NCBI RefSeq assembly: GCF_020520425.1
Contig: NC_079489.1
Location: forward strand, 83,272,810 to 83,336,809
Direction of reading: 5' to 3'
Length of the DNA: 64,000 bases
DNA from: Spinacia oleracea
Lineage: Eukaryota; Streptophyta; Magnoliopsida; Caryophyllales; Amaranthaceae
The first letter of the stretch is position 1. Each line of letters begins with the position of its first letter. Below the pieces are notes generated by a model. The model did no database searches and had not been told where the DNA came from. It worked only from the letters and a program-made list of their open reading frames with translations. Shown here piece by piece: positions 38,902 through 50,436 of this stretch. A program made the position numbers and the translations under genes.

Positions 38902-39479
38902 TTAAGATTTTATTAGACTTAGGTTTAACAAAATACATGCTATTCCTAAATATATTGCTTAGTTATTCCGAAAAATAGCTTTGATCAATTGCCTAAGCCT
39001 CTTTTCTCTCATTAAGATCTTATCCTCTAAGTCTTCCTACTAAGTTCCTTTCTTAACATACACTAGAGTATTTCCTATCTTTTGTTAAAAAATTTATTTT
39101 GTAAGGGATTGAGTCAATCCATAAGGTTTGGACTGGAGTTAGGTCTAAGTACGGAGAGCATAACTTCTGAGTTGAAGTTGAGCGAGTTCAGTAGCTTGAG
39201 GGAGCTGCTGTGGGAACTTCAGTTCAAAGGGGAACTTGAGTCATTTGTAGTGAGTTGAAATGTAACAGAGTTGTTGTCATTTGTAGTGAAAGAGTATTAA
39301 GAAAATCTCTAGAGGGTCGAGGCTTTTTTTCCAGGGTGGCACTGAAAATTTTCCTCGCTAAATCTCTTGTACTTACTTTTTAAGTTCCTGTAGCAAATTA
39401 GTTTTAAAATTCCGCAAAATTAGCTACAAGTTCCTACACTACAATTCACCCCCCTCTTGTGGTGTTCATCTGAGTAACA

Positions 39480-40098
39480 TTTCTCTTTAGTAATGGTTTT
39501 GATTCTTTTTATGATATTAGATGACATCATATTTTGATGGTTTTTACCGAAAAGTGATTTGAGATTGTAATTTATAGTGATGTATAAAATTTAAGTTGTA
39601 ATTTACAAATCTGGAAGTTTGACTTTATAATTGACAAAGAGGCAATTTTGTTGGGTTGTTTTGACAAAATTTCCACTTAAAACGCTATGTTTTAGATCAA
39701 TGAGGCATTAATATTGCATGGTACAAGCTTAAAATGCATAAGTCTTTACTATGGTACAATCTTAAAATGCATAAATATTTTTTTTTTTTCCTGGACAAAA
39801 AAAAACGGGGAGGTCTTTTATCTGGACATGCATTTGGTGGTTGTTGGCTGGTAAAGCGTAATTGGAGGTCTTTTCTCCAATAATAGGATAGGTGAAAGTT
39901 GGGGGAGAGATAAATTGAAAGTTGGGATAAGGGTATTAATGTAAAATAATGGAGCGGCTTTTAGCACTCCACTCAATGTTCTAAGAAATGTAACATATAT
40001 GCGTAAACTGGTGGTTTAAGACTTTTATGATTTAATGTGAAGGTTGTTTAATTTATATAAATTTTTAAAGGAGGAGATTAATATGCAATTTATAATAA
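39480..40098. other. Spacer
   Basis: No gene or repeat recognised, apart from a poly-T run near 39779-39790. Confidence 0.4.
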
Positions 40099-40364
40099 TC
40101 TATACTATATATTGAAAGGCGTTTCTACAAACGTCTATATGCCACGTGGCGCTCTCCCCTCAATCCATAAGTCTATGCCGTCCACACAAGAGCTTTATCC
40201 AATTAAGCTATAACTTTTTGCATGTTATCTTTGCAAAATTATTATTAATATAATATTAAATAATTATCTTGTGAAAAAGAATTCAAAATAATTTCACTAA
40301 AGAATATACTAGTTAATTGTTATACACATAATAATCCGGGGAATTGTCCAGTCCCGAATACTAG
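40099..40364 (+). mobile_element. Short Helitron-like element
   Basis: The 5' end TCTATACTATATATTGAAAG, after an A, is the common plant Helitron start. A CTAG followed by T ends at 40364, preceded by a weak, bulged hairpin (CGGGGA...TCCCG, 40337-40356). 266 bp, non-coding. Confidence 0.5.
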
Positions 40365-40439
40365 TTAAAGATTAAAAAATAGTATTTAATTCCTCCTTTT
40401 TATTATAAACAAGTATCGACGTTCACAAAAAATTTAGCA

Positions 40440-41702
40440 TCTTAAATCTTTAGTATATAAGTGAAGAGGGGGGGTATTTCGGTAACACCACTTTTGGTGT
40501 CCCCATAGGATAAGACTAAATTACCCTCTAAATTTTCACAATTAAATTCAATTAAAAAGCTAATTATTTATTGATTTAAAAATCTGATTATTTATTGATT
40601 TAAAAAACTGAAAAATCAATAACAAATCAAGAAAGTCTTTTTGTGCCAGCATTATGTGCTAATCCCCATACGTGTGAATTTTAGTGGTCTAATATTTGGA
40701 GATCTTTGACTTTCTATAAAATTAGGAAATATCATGGCATTTAATTTCCATAAGAATGGTAAGATATGATTATGTAGAAAAGACTATAAGAGTATAGTTG
40801 CACGTAGTATGTACAAGATCTTTGCTTACGCCCATACATCAATATTAAGTAAAAATACAATTTTAAGTTTTAAATAATTTCGCATGCATCGCGTGCATAT
40901 AAGATATACATATCTCTATTTTATAAGGGAATTCATTAGGTCATTTTAGTACATGGCTTTTTGGTGTCCCCTATGGAATAAACTATAATACCCTTAACAA
41001 GTTTTAACTTAATTTAATTGTAATAATTCTAAAAACTGATAATTAATGTCATATTGTAAAAAATGAAATTTCAATGCACGTGACAACCAAAAGTCAACAA
41101 CAATTTAATTTAATTCCTATAGCAAACATGAAAGCAATTATTAAGGCAGTTAAAAAAATTGGAATTCATCCCTTCAATCTTACATTTTTTTTATTACAAA
41201 ACTAAACTTAGTCTTACTCTTAAATTCTTAAACATACCCTAATTTTATATGGTTATCCAAGCACTTTGCGGTAAAAAACGCAAAAAAATGAACAAGTAAA
41301 AAACACAATCTTTTATGTTTATTATAGTTAATTTGTTATTACATTAATTCCCAAATAGGATTTATTACATATAAATACGTATATTTTTTTCTTTAGTTTT
41401 AAATAAATTTTCTTACATGTTTTAGAAAATGTACATACTTTTAAGAACGTGTAGCGTGTATATAGGACTATGTTTTAATTAACGAATTAGAGAAGAAAGT
41501 CATTGAAGTATTATGTTAGTTCATTATGATCAAACTTTAGTTTAATAACTTAGCACTTAGGTAGTTAGGTGTCCACAAAAGATATCAACAATACACTTAT
41601 AAAAATTGTTAAAAAAATTCATAAAACGTTAGAACATACTTGCATATATATCAAATCAGATTTTTAAAAATATTTGCACACATTGCGTGCATAGAATACT
41701 AG
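40440..41702 (+). mobile_element. Helitron-derived sequence, probably two copies
   Basis: Two starts share the text TTTTGGTGTCCCC (near 40490 and 40958). Two 3'-type hairpin regions are seen: GCATGCATCGCGTGC near 40885, lacking a clear CTRR, and GCACACATTGCGTGC at 41676-41690, followed by CTAG ending at 41702. Borders are approximate. No coding sequence. Confidence 0.4.
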
Positions 41703-42470
41703 TCTTATAGTAAGAAACCGTAAGGGTTGAGATTTAGGTGAAAATGTCTACCCGTGATGGACATGGAGGCATCTATGATCTCATACTTTATTTTTTCTTT
41801 TTTCTTTTTTCTTAAATAATATATCATTTCGATTTTGACTATTCATAAACTAAGTTTGAATTGATTTTTTTTTTATTAATATATGAAAATAAAATGTTGT
41901 TGGATTTAGTCACAATACATATTTTCAAAAGGAAGTTTGAGATATTCTGATTATACATCGGCAAATAGGAGTACTATTAAAAAGTCAATAACGGACTGTT
42001 TGAAGTTGATACAGGAGTTGAGTTATTATTTTCTCTCTTAAAAGATTATCATCATAAATTGATTCAAAACTTGTAAAACAGGAATATACCATAAAAAAAA
42101 GTACTTAAATACGTAAATGGATGAATATGTCATGCTCAATAAACATATACAAAACATATATGTTATATTGAGTATACGCATTTTTTTTTTATTTAATGTG
42201 GGGCAGGGATGGATTTTCGTTTATACCCGTTGGGGCGGGGATGGGGATAAATTTTGTACCCGTCATGGGTGATGGGGCGGGGATAGGGATGAAAATTTTA
42301 GGTGGGGATGGGGATGGAGGGACCTACATCCGCATCGGCCCCGCCCCATTGACATCCCTACCTCCGATGTGTTAGTACTACGTTTTGGAGTAGAGAAAGT
42401 TCTTTAGGTTAATGTGTGTGTGAAGACAATAAATGAACGTATTTGGTATGTGCACTAACGCTACATATTA
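41703..42470. other. Spacer with a G-rich GGGGATGGGG repeat
   Basis: 42200-42350 contains repeated GGGGCGGGGATGGGGAT-like words and the inverse CCCCGCCCC. This is a frequent dispersed plant repeat of unknown class. The rest is AT-rich spacer. Confidence 0.4.
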
Positions 42471-42739
42471 CTCTGTATTTTAAAAAGAATTTATTTTCCT
42501 TAAACGACTGTATTTTAAAAAGAGATACACTTTCCTTTTTTTGACATATTTTGGTCCCCATTTCCACTATATTAATATTTCTCTCTTTCTTGTGGTCCCC
42601 ACACTTACTCACATCATCATTTTACTATAATAAATAATTCGCCCATTACTCCACTTTCATATTATTTTAATAAATTTAACTCACCCTCTTAAAACTATGT
42701 GCCGGTTAAAGTGTATATTTTTTTAAAATACGGAGAGAG
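42471..42739. mobile_element. Stowaway-type MITE
   Basis: The left end CTCTGTATTTTAAAAAGAA and the right end TTTAAAATACGGAGAGAG are imperfect inverted repeats flanked by TA at 42469-42470 and 42740-42741. 269 bp, non-coding. Confidence 0.6.
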
Positions 42740-42900
42740 TAAATATTATTAGGCTTTTATTATAGTGGGTCTTAAGCCGCTTGAGAGGGATATATGTTGT
42801 ATTAGCCAAAGTGGGCTTTAGGGAACAGGCCCAATTGGACACCCAAACAAACAACAAAACTTCAACCCTTGAGATCAACTAGAGTGTTGCAATTGCTAAC

Positions 42901-44522
42901 TGCTGTACCCGGGTACAGCCAGCTCTGGCTGTACCCTCAAAAACGACGCGCTCATATTGTTTGTTCATTCTTGTCGACTGTTTGTTCTTTTTTATTGTAC
43001 TGTTTGTTCATTCTTGTTGTACTGTTTGTTCTTTTTTGTTGTACTGTTTGTTCTTTCTTGTTGTTTTTTAAATTCATCATCAACTCTTCATAATTGTTGT
43101 ATTTTTTGTTCTTTCTTCTGGAATTTTATGTTATTTTTTATATTGATTGTTCTTTCTTGTTTATTTGTTTGTTTATAATAATCATATGGTTAATGTTCAT
43201 AATTAAACTCTTCATTCATCTTTTATTCTTTATTTTTGTATTGTTTGTTCTTTCTTGTTGTACTATTTGTTCTTTCTTGTTGTTTTTTAAATTCATTCAT
43301 CAAACTTATTGTTGTATTGTTTGTTCTTTCATGTTGGCTTTAAAATTCATCATAAAATTATTCATAATTGTTATATTGTTTGTTCTTTTTTTCTGGAATT
43401 TTATGTTCTTTTTTATATTGTTTGTTCTTTTTTGTTGAATTATTTGTTCTTTCTTGTTTATTTGTTTGTTCATGATAATTATCTGCTTTATTATTTGTTC
43501 TTTCTTGTTGTATTGTTTGTTCTTTCATGTTGGCTTTAAAATTCATCATAAAATTGTTCATAATTGTTGTATTGTTTGTTCTTTTTTCTGGAATTTTATG
43601 TTCTTTTTTATATTGTTTGTTCTTTTTTGTTGAATTATTTGTTCTTTCTTGTTTATTTGTTTGTTCACAATAAATATATGGTTAATGTTCATAATGAAAT
43701 TGTTCACTTCATTGGTCTTTTATGTTTTTACAAGCGCCTATATTGTTTATTTCCAAATAAATAAATAAATGTACATTTTCAAAATAGTAAATGTTCATTC
43801 CAAATAAATAAATAAATGTTCATTTCCGAAATAGTAAATGTTCATTTTTGTAGTTTATTTCCAAATAAATAAATAAATGTTCATTTCCAAAATAGTAAAT
43901 GTTCATTCCAAATAAATAAATAAATGTTCATTTCCGAAATAGTAAATGTTCATTTTTGTACTAGTGTTTGTTCTTTCTTGTTGTATTGTTTGTTTTTTCA
44001 TGTTGGCTTTAAAATTCATCATAAAATTGTTCCTAATTGTTGTATTGTTTGTTCTTTTTTCTGGAATTTTATGTTCTTTTTTATATTGTTTGTTCTTTTT
44101 TGTTGAATTATTTGTTCTTTCTTGTTTATTTGTTTGTTCACAATAAATATATGGTTAATGTTCATAATGAAATTGTTCACTTCATTGGTCTTTTATGTTT
44201 TTACAAGCGCCTATATTGTTTATTTCCAAATAAATAAATAAATGTTCATTTCCAAAATAGAAAATATTCATTCCAAATAAATAAATAAATGTTCATTTCC
44301 GAAATAGTAAATGTTCATTTTTGTAGTTTATTTCCAAATAAATAAATAAATGTTCATTTCCAAAATAGTAAATGTTCATTCCAAATAAATAAATAAATGT
44401 TCATTTCCGAAATAGTAAATGTTCATTTTTGTGCCAGTATATTAATGTTCATTTTAAACAACACAAAACGACATCGTTTTGGATGGGGGTACAGCCAGCT
44501 TTGGCTGTACCCGGGTATAGCA
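42901..44522. mobile_element. Foldback-like element filled with T-rich minisatellite
   Basis: The ends TGCTGTACCCGGGTACAGCC (left) and, inverted, TGCTATACCCGGGTACAGCC (right) are inverted repeats. Each is followed by its own hairpin: GGGTACAGCCAG-CT-CTGGCTGTACCC at 42910-42935, and a similar one near 44488-44513. The interior (42955-44440) is built of TGTTTGTTCTTTCTTGTTG-like units and ATAAATAAATGTTCATTTCC units, strongly T-rich on the plus strand. Flanks share GCTAAC, so the target duplication could be 9-10 bp and imperfect. Open frames rich in C, S, L and F are translations of the repeat, not genes. Confidence 0.6.
43500..44445. repeat. 473-bp tandem duplication
   Basis: The unit at about 43500-43972 is repeated at 43973-44445. 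For example, the segment at 43564-43764 recurs unchanged in translation at 44037-44237, exactly 473 bases later. A few single-base differences exist between the copies (e.g. GTACATTTTC at 43771 versus GTTCATTTCC at 44244). Confidence 0.8.
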
Positions 44523-44671
44523 AAAAATTTGCTAACAAAAAAACGATACATAAAAATGTTGACGACTTCAATTGAGTTTATTCTCAATAATACGTGATGA
44601 GTGACATAGTCATACAGTTGCACAAGTAATTTCTTAAAGAAACTTGCAAGAACATCAGGAGCTTAATTGAA

Positions 44672-45982
44672 ATGTATGTGACAAGGCCTATCTCCCTATA
44701 CAGGAGTCATCCCGATTTGCTTTGTACACCACCAGTTGAAGGACCAGGTTCTGGGTATCTATTACTTGAGGGTGAAGATGATGTCCGCTCATATCTTAAT
44801 GACAAGCTTAAGGACTTGCCTTTTCCTCAAAATAAGGTCCTCACAGTCAGTTATACTTATTCATCCGGCGGACCAGGTGGTAGTTCTACTGAGAAGAATA
44901 AGGCCTTGTTCATACCAATCATCAATCAGCCCTTGTCTTCCAACTGTTACTATGTAATCATGGCAGATAACAACAACGACAAAGGGTAAGTTGTAAACTT
45001 GTAATTAGCTTTTGGCAGCTATATTAGATCACCCCTAAGCGTAATCTTGCATATAAATTAGTAATTCAACATATTAACTATTACCAACTTTTGATTAGGT
45101 GCTTTATTTTTTTCTGAAATGAATAGGTTAGCATGTAAAAGTGCGAAAGAGGAAGATAGGGAACCGGCGTGCTGTTTGTATCGCGGTCATATTTCAGATG
45201 AAGTGCCAAAACAACTCGACCCCCACAACATACGTCAGGTGTTTGAGATATTCAAGATAAAGAGTGGCCGTTTTAGTGCTAGGTCTGTTGATCCTTAAGG
45301 TTGTCCTCCCACGTTCTTGAGGAGAAAAGGGTGGCGGATCAAAACCTTAAAGCCCAAGATTAAGATAAGTGAGGCGGATGGTCTTAACTCCATACTTCAG
45401 TCTCAGCTGCCAGATTTTAATTTCCCGTTATCTATGGAGCATTCACAGCCCAGGACTGTTGGAAAATGGTATTGTCCTTTCATGTTTGTTGTGGAGGGGT
45501 CCGTGAAGGAACAAATGGGAAGATCAACGTTCTATGAAATGACATTACAACAGCAATGGGAGAGGATATATTCATGCAGAAGAGAACAAGTGGGAGGTGA
45601 TCATTCAGTGTGTGTACGGGTTGTACTTCCTACTGAACTTGTCAAGATATGTTGGATGGATGCTGTTTCTGAAAGAGATGAGGCTCGCAACATAATGTGG
45701 TTTTGGGTTATGAGTGAGTTTGGATTGCAAACAAGGATAGGACTAAGTTTGGTGATAGTAGAAAGAATGATGTGGGAGCAAGAAAGAGTAGGGTGGGTTA
45801 GTGGTAACCAAAAGAAGCAAGTGATGGTTGCTAGAACAGAGGCATATACCGGAGCAGATTTGTGGAAAAAGCTCAGTTGTTATGTGCTCGTTGAACGGTT
45901 TGTGCTGAAAAGATTAGATGGAAGCTTAGTGTTAACTTATGAGTTCAAGCATACTCATAACATCAGATGCAAATGGGAATGA
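44672..45982 (+). pseudogene. DUF1262 family gene, copy 1, with premature stop
   Basis: Exon 1 is 44672-44985 (before GTAAGT) and exon 2 is 45127-45982 (after GAATAG); the two together are in frame (1170 nt). It has the family's opening M-Y-V-T-R, E-G-P-x-S-G-Y-L, P-I-I-N-Q-P-L-S-S and K-E-E-D. In exon 2 it has A-D-G-L-N, V-G-K-W-Y-C-P-F-M-F, Q-Q-W-E-R-I, M-M-W-E-Q-E-R-V-G-W and V-E-R-F-V-L-K-R. A TAA at 45296-45298 interrupts the frame after 161 codons, where copy 2 has an Asp codon. All sequence beyond it remains open and conserved, so the stop is recent or the copy makes a short N-terminal protein. DUF1262 proteins are plant-specific with no assigned biochemical role that I know of. Confidence 0.85.
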
Positions 45983-46855
45983 ATGAATCTACTTCACTAA
46001 ACTTATTCAAGAGGATATGTTCAGTGTTATGTGTTTGGTGAATGGCGGGTGTGACAGACGTACTGTGAATAATTGTTGTTTCTCCAACTGTAAAGTGTAA
46101 ATATAGTACCTTCATTGATTTTAAGTACTGGTATGTGTAAATATATGTGCAAATAAATTTTGGTTTTATTGATAGTTTCAACTTCTGGTGCTTTTTTATA
46201 CTGATGTACCTATTCTTTTCCTTTGAGGAATGGCTTTTAGTCTTGGATATTGGGGAAATTGTTCAACTCCAATGTGCAGACTATGAAAGATGAAATTGTG
46301 TTCAGAGTGCAAAATCAACAGAAAAGTTAAAGAGTACTAAAGGTTCCTGTTTCCATGGTCTGAAAGTGGTAAAAGATGTACATGTTCTTATCTAAAGAAA
46401 CACCTACAACCCATGAGGACTTCTCAGCATCATCTTGTGTGATTTTGTAAGCCAATGACTACTGACTCTGGACAAAAAGGGATTATTAATTTACGAGTTA
46501 CACGGTGCAAGCTTAGAATGTCAGAGAATTGTAATCAAAGTTCATTTGTGAACTTTCCTTCAGGTTGTACAGCAAGAGCAGTCCTTAATAACAATCACGC
46601 ACGTTGTAATACATTATATAGGACAAAGTCTAGACCATATTCTCTTTCTTCATGATTCATGCTACCTTTCTCAATTGCAGCTAATTAATTTAAATCGGCT
46701 GAATTAAGTATTTAATTATTATAATCAACAACAAGACTATTCATCAAGTATTCCCAAAGAAACTAGAAATTTATACTTTTAGTTAGGATCTACTTAACAA
46801 TATTCCATTAATTAAGCCATAAATTTGTGACATTCTGTTACATGTTAAAGGAAAA
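45983..46855. other. Intergenic between DUF1262 copies 1 and 2
   Basis: 3' flank of copy 1 and promoter side of copy 2. The open frame at 46455-46655 has no recognisable domain. No repeat recognised. Confidence 0.5.
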
Positions 46856-48202
46856 ATGTACGTGACAAGGCTTTTGTCTCTGTATAAGAAGTCCCCTGAG
46901 GCTCTTGCTCAGCCTCCTCCAGAAGGTCCGAACTCCGGCTATTTGGTTTTGCAAGATGAAGAATCTACAACAACTACATGTTTTGGATTGTGCAACAACA
47001 CATTGACAACAAATCTCCCTTTTCCACAGAACAAGTCCCTCACTATTCAGCACCAAAAAGATGACAGTACCACTAACTATCCTTTGTTCTTGATACCTGT
47101 TATTAATCAACCCTTATCGTCCCATCAATATTATGCCATCAAGAATGAAGGCAAGCATAAAGGGTATGTATGGTTTAAAAAATTATGTAATCAACTACTG
47201 GTCTAGCTTGCCTTTTTGTTATATATTTATCATTTCGAGTTTTCTGTTTTCATTTTCTTGGAAAGAATATTGAGATTTTAAAACTAATACTGAAAAAACT
47301 CTAAATTTTTATGTCTTTTTTCAACCTTTTATAGGGAGGCTTATACAAGTTCAAAAGAGGAAGATAGGCAGACAAGCTGTTTCTGCATCAGCAATGTCAG
47401 AGATCACAAAACAAGAGAGTTGAATCCTTCTGACAAAAATCAACAGTTTGAGTTTTCACACACCACAAAATGGGGAAATTCTGTATTTGGCGTCAAATCT
47501 GTCGCAGCTGATGGTTATCCTCCAACGTTCATGAGAAATGGAGGGTGGAGACTATGGAACTCGGTACCAAAATATTTCACTCTTGGAGTAGCAGATGGCC
47601 TAAATTATGCTCTACGTTGTCGTCTTCCTGACTTAAATTTCTTACCATCAGAAAAATGTTCCAAAGTTCTGTTGGTGGGTGAATGGTATTCTCCTTTCAT
47701 GTTTATCAAAGAAAGGACACCAAAAGATCAGGTGAAAAAGTCAATGTTCTATGAGGTAACACTCGAGCAACAATGGGAGAGGATCTTTTATCACGAAAAC
47801 AATGGTAGTGAAGGAAACCTGGTGGCTTTTGATGTTATAATTCCAACTGAAAGAGTCAAGGTTAACGGAAGGGATGCCATAGAAATTAGTAGTGACAAGG
47901 TAGGTGCGCGGATGCTATGGTTTCAAGCAATGGACTACAATGGCGAGGATAGTAGAATCGGGTTAAGCTCACTGGTTGTTGAAAGAATGATGTGGGAGCA
48001 AGAAAGAGGTGGATGGTGTAATAATAACGAGAAGCTAGTGCATTTAGCTCGAGTGGAGGAATATAGAGGACCTAGTTCTTGGAAGATGTTTTCCTGTTAT
48101 TTGCTAGTTGAGAGATTTGTGTTCAAAAGGGTGGATGGAAGCATTGCTTTGAGCTATGATTTTAATCACGTTCATCAAGTGAAGATTAAATGGATGAGCT
48201 AA
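46856..48202 (+). CDS. DUF1262 family protein, copy 2
   Basis: Exon 1 is 46856-47163 (before GTATGT), the intron is 47164-47334 (ends TATAG), and exon 2 is 47335-48202. The 1176 nt give 391 residues. The start is fixed by the family's M-Y-V-T-R. Conserved blocks in order: P-P-P-E-G-P-N-S-G-Y-L; C-F-G-L-C; L-P-F-P-Q-N-K; P-V-I-N-Q-P-L-S-S; K-E-E-D at the exon junction; D-G-Y-P-P-T-F-M-R; A-D-G-L-N; V-G-E-W-Y-S-P-F-M-F; E-Q-Q-W-E-R-I; M-M-W-E-Q-E-R-G-G-W; V-E-R-F-V-F-K-R-V-D-G. No signal peptide or membrane span is evident, so a soluble intracellular protein is expected. The family is plant-specific with unknown biochemical function. This copy appears intact and shares its intron position and phase with the two neighbours, so the three arose by tandem duplication. 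Confidence 0.9.
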
Positions 48203-48819
48203 CTCATATTTGTGCATGTAAATATGTCAGTTTGTGTTCACAATACAAATTCTCTTCTTTCCTTTCCTCTATGTCTTATTGTTTGTTGCGGTAAATATGT
48301 CAGGTTAGGAATTCAGTGTTTTCCCTTCAAAAAAATAGTCAGAAGGTAAAGATTTAGATCTACAATGAGTTGTCGTACATGTGTTTCTGAAATGTGAAGC
48401 ACGCATCGCGTACATTTAGATCAAATTAATTATGTAAAGAGAAGTTGGGTTTAGGAAGTCACTTAAATATTAAAGTGAAGTACGTTATCATCATATAAAA
48501 CAAATGTAGTACTCCGTAATAGTACGCCATGACTACTTCAACATGCTTGGTCAATTTGTCATCATCTAACTACTATTTCATCTCTTTCTTTTAGTTAACT
48601 TCAAAAACAGAAAAAGTCAATTAAGTGATGAGCTTTGAATAAACAAGCGACTGACTAAGTGAAAATATGGCAAAATAATAAAACTTTGAACCACAAACTG
48701 TAAGATAAGTTTGATATATTATATATATACTGTATGCGCAAGATGATGATACATAATAAACTAACCTGGAATCCTTCCTCAAACAACCAAAACACAAAAA
48801 CTAACCTGGAATCAAAACT
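48203..48819. other. Intergenic between DUF1262 copies 2 and 3
   Basis: AT-rich. GCACGCATCGCGTACAT near 48400 resembles a degraded Helitron 3' hairpin. The repeated text CTAACCTGGAATC at 48761 and 48801 is a 40-base-offset duplication just upstream of the copy 3 start. Confidence 0.4.
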
Positions 48820-50109
48820 ATGTATGTAACTAGAGCTCTTTCTCTTTACAAGAAATCCCCTGATTCCCTCTCAGTTCCACCACCTGAAGGTCCAAATTCA
48901 GGTTACCTTGTTATCCAAGATGATGAATCAATGATGCCTTCCTGCTTTGGCCGGTCTAAGAGCCTCGCCATCAACGAACTTCCTCTCCCATCTAACAAGA
49001 TTCTTAACTTTTCCCTTAGTGGTGATGACCATGAGATCCTTGCTGTTCCTGTAATCAACCAGCCACTTTCTTCTAATCGATATTATGCTGTCAAGGCTCA
49101 TAGGAAGCACAAAGGGTAAGCATATAATACATGTATTAATTATCAACAGATTACAGGTGACCATGCTCTTATAAAACTCTATCATGTTTTGCTTATTAAA
49201 TTTGGATTTTTTGGTAATAGAGAAGCATATGCATGTTCAAAGGAGGAAGATAAAGGAGTAAATTGTGGTAGGAGCTATATTCAAGATGTGGTACCAAGAC
49301 CCTTGGATCCTGAAGATACATACCAGCAGTTTGAGTTTGAGTACTCTATGAAAGTTACTTGCACAAAAAGCAGAGGATTTATAGTGAAATCCATTGCCTC
49401 TGATGGTCATGCTCCGCGATTTTTAAGGAACAAATCACCTACACTCATCGAAAGATCTACTACAAATTCCAAAGATTTCATAACAGAAGAAGCTAATGGG
49501 CTTAATAGCTCCCTCCGTAAGCATCTTCCAAGCTTTAACTTCCCTTTGTCTCGCGGAACTTCAGAACCTGTTTGTGTAGGTAAATGGTACTGTCCTTTCA
49601 TGTTCATTCACGACCAGAAACTGAAAGATCAAATGAAGAACTCAGTGTACTATGAGATGACACTTGAACAAAGGTGGGAGAGGATTTTCATAACCGATAA
49701 TAATACCTATAACCAAGGCAATAATAACAATAAGGTGATGATGGATGTGATACTTCGAATACAAGAGTTTACCATTGGTGGAAAGGATGCTGTTATGTTT
49801 GACAGAAGTTCAGATAATAAGGTGGTTTGGTTTCAGACCATTAACAGCGGGGGAGAACAAGTAAGTGTGGGGTTGAATAAGTTGATATTGGATAGAATGA
49901 TATGGGAGCAAGAAAGAGTTGGATGGGTTAATGGAAAGGGAACACAAGTGAGGATGGTTAGAGAACAAGAGTATGGAGGAATTGGATGGTGGACAAGATT
50001 CGGGTGTTATGTTCTTGTTGAAAGATTTGTTCTAAAAAGAATGGATGGAACTCTGGTTTTAACCTGTGATTTCAAGCACATGCATCAAATTAAGACCAAA
50101 TGGGAATAA
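48820..50109 (+). CDS. DUF1262 family protein, copy 3
   Basis: Exon 1 is 48820-49115 (before GTAAGC), the intron is 49116-49220 (ends AATAG), and exon 2 is 49221-50109. The 1185 nt give 394 residues. It opens M-Y-V-T-R-A and carries the same blocks as copy 2: P-P-P-E-G-P-N-S-G-Y-L, P-V-I-N-Q-P-L-S-S-N-R-Y-Y, K-E-E-D, D-G-H-A-P-R-F-L-R-N, A-N-G-L-N, V-G-K-W-Y-C-P-F-M-F, E-Q-R-W-E-R-I, M-I-W-E-Q-E-R-V-G-W, V-E-R-F-V-L-K-R-M-D-G. An Asn-rich insertion (N-Q-G-N-N-N-N-K) in exon 2 is specific to this copy. All parts appear intact. A 1.86 kb Mutator-type element lies 330 bp downstream of the stop and does not touch the coding region. Confidence 0.9.
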
Positions 50110-50436
50110 TATTAGTCACTCACATTTATGCTTATGGTTAATATATTTAAGCACCAAAATATATACTGTGTTCTTGGTTAAAATCAAGTTGTTTCCTTAC
50201 AAAAGAATTAAAAGAATCTGACCTTCCTGTTCATCAGTTTCTTGGTTAAATGGATGATTTTCAATGCGTGTAATAATGTAAAGAAATATAGTACCAATCT
50301 GGCTATAACAAAATAAATAACATGGTAAAAGAGAATTGTCAATTTGTGATGTTATAATACAGAACAAGTCAATTATGAACCAGCCACTGATCATGAGCAA
50401 CCAAGAAAAGAAAATAAGGCAGAAAGATAAAAACAT
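50110..50436. other. 3' flank of DUF1262 copy 3
   Basis: Short AT-rich spacer up to the Mutator-type element. No gene seen. Confidence 0.5.

Larger units (their letters stand above)
28788..39479 (+). mobile_element. Older LTR (plus strand), split by a younger element
   Basis: Two parts, 28788-29433 and 38907-39479, make one LTR of about 1.2 kb starting TGTTACCCCATAGG and ending CATCTGAGTAACA. The right part ends in the reverse complement of the younger LTR's end (compare CACCCCCCTCTTGTGGTGTTC near 39448 with GAACACTACAAGAGGGGGG near 29448). The interruption is the 9.5 kb element at 29434-38901 with target duplication TTAAG. This is the 3' LTR of the element whose internal ORF is at 27111-28240. 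Its 5' LTR is not in view. Confidence 0.7.

Noticed and set aside
42869-44237. Several open frames rich in Cys, Ser, Leu and Phe
   Set aside because: They are translations of the T-rich minisatellite; the same peptide returns every repeat unit.
43500-44445. CRISPR-like regular repeat spacing
   Set aside because: Repeats are degenerate minisatellite units without unique spacers, in a plant-type genome.
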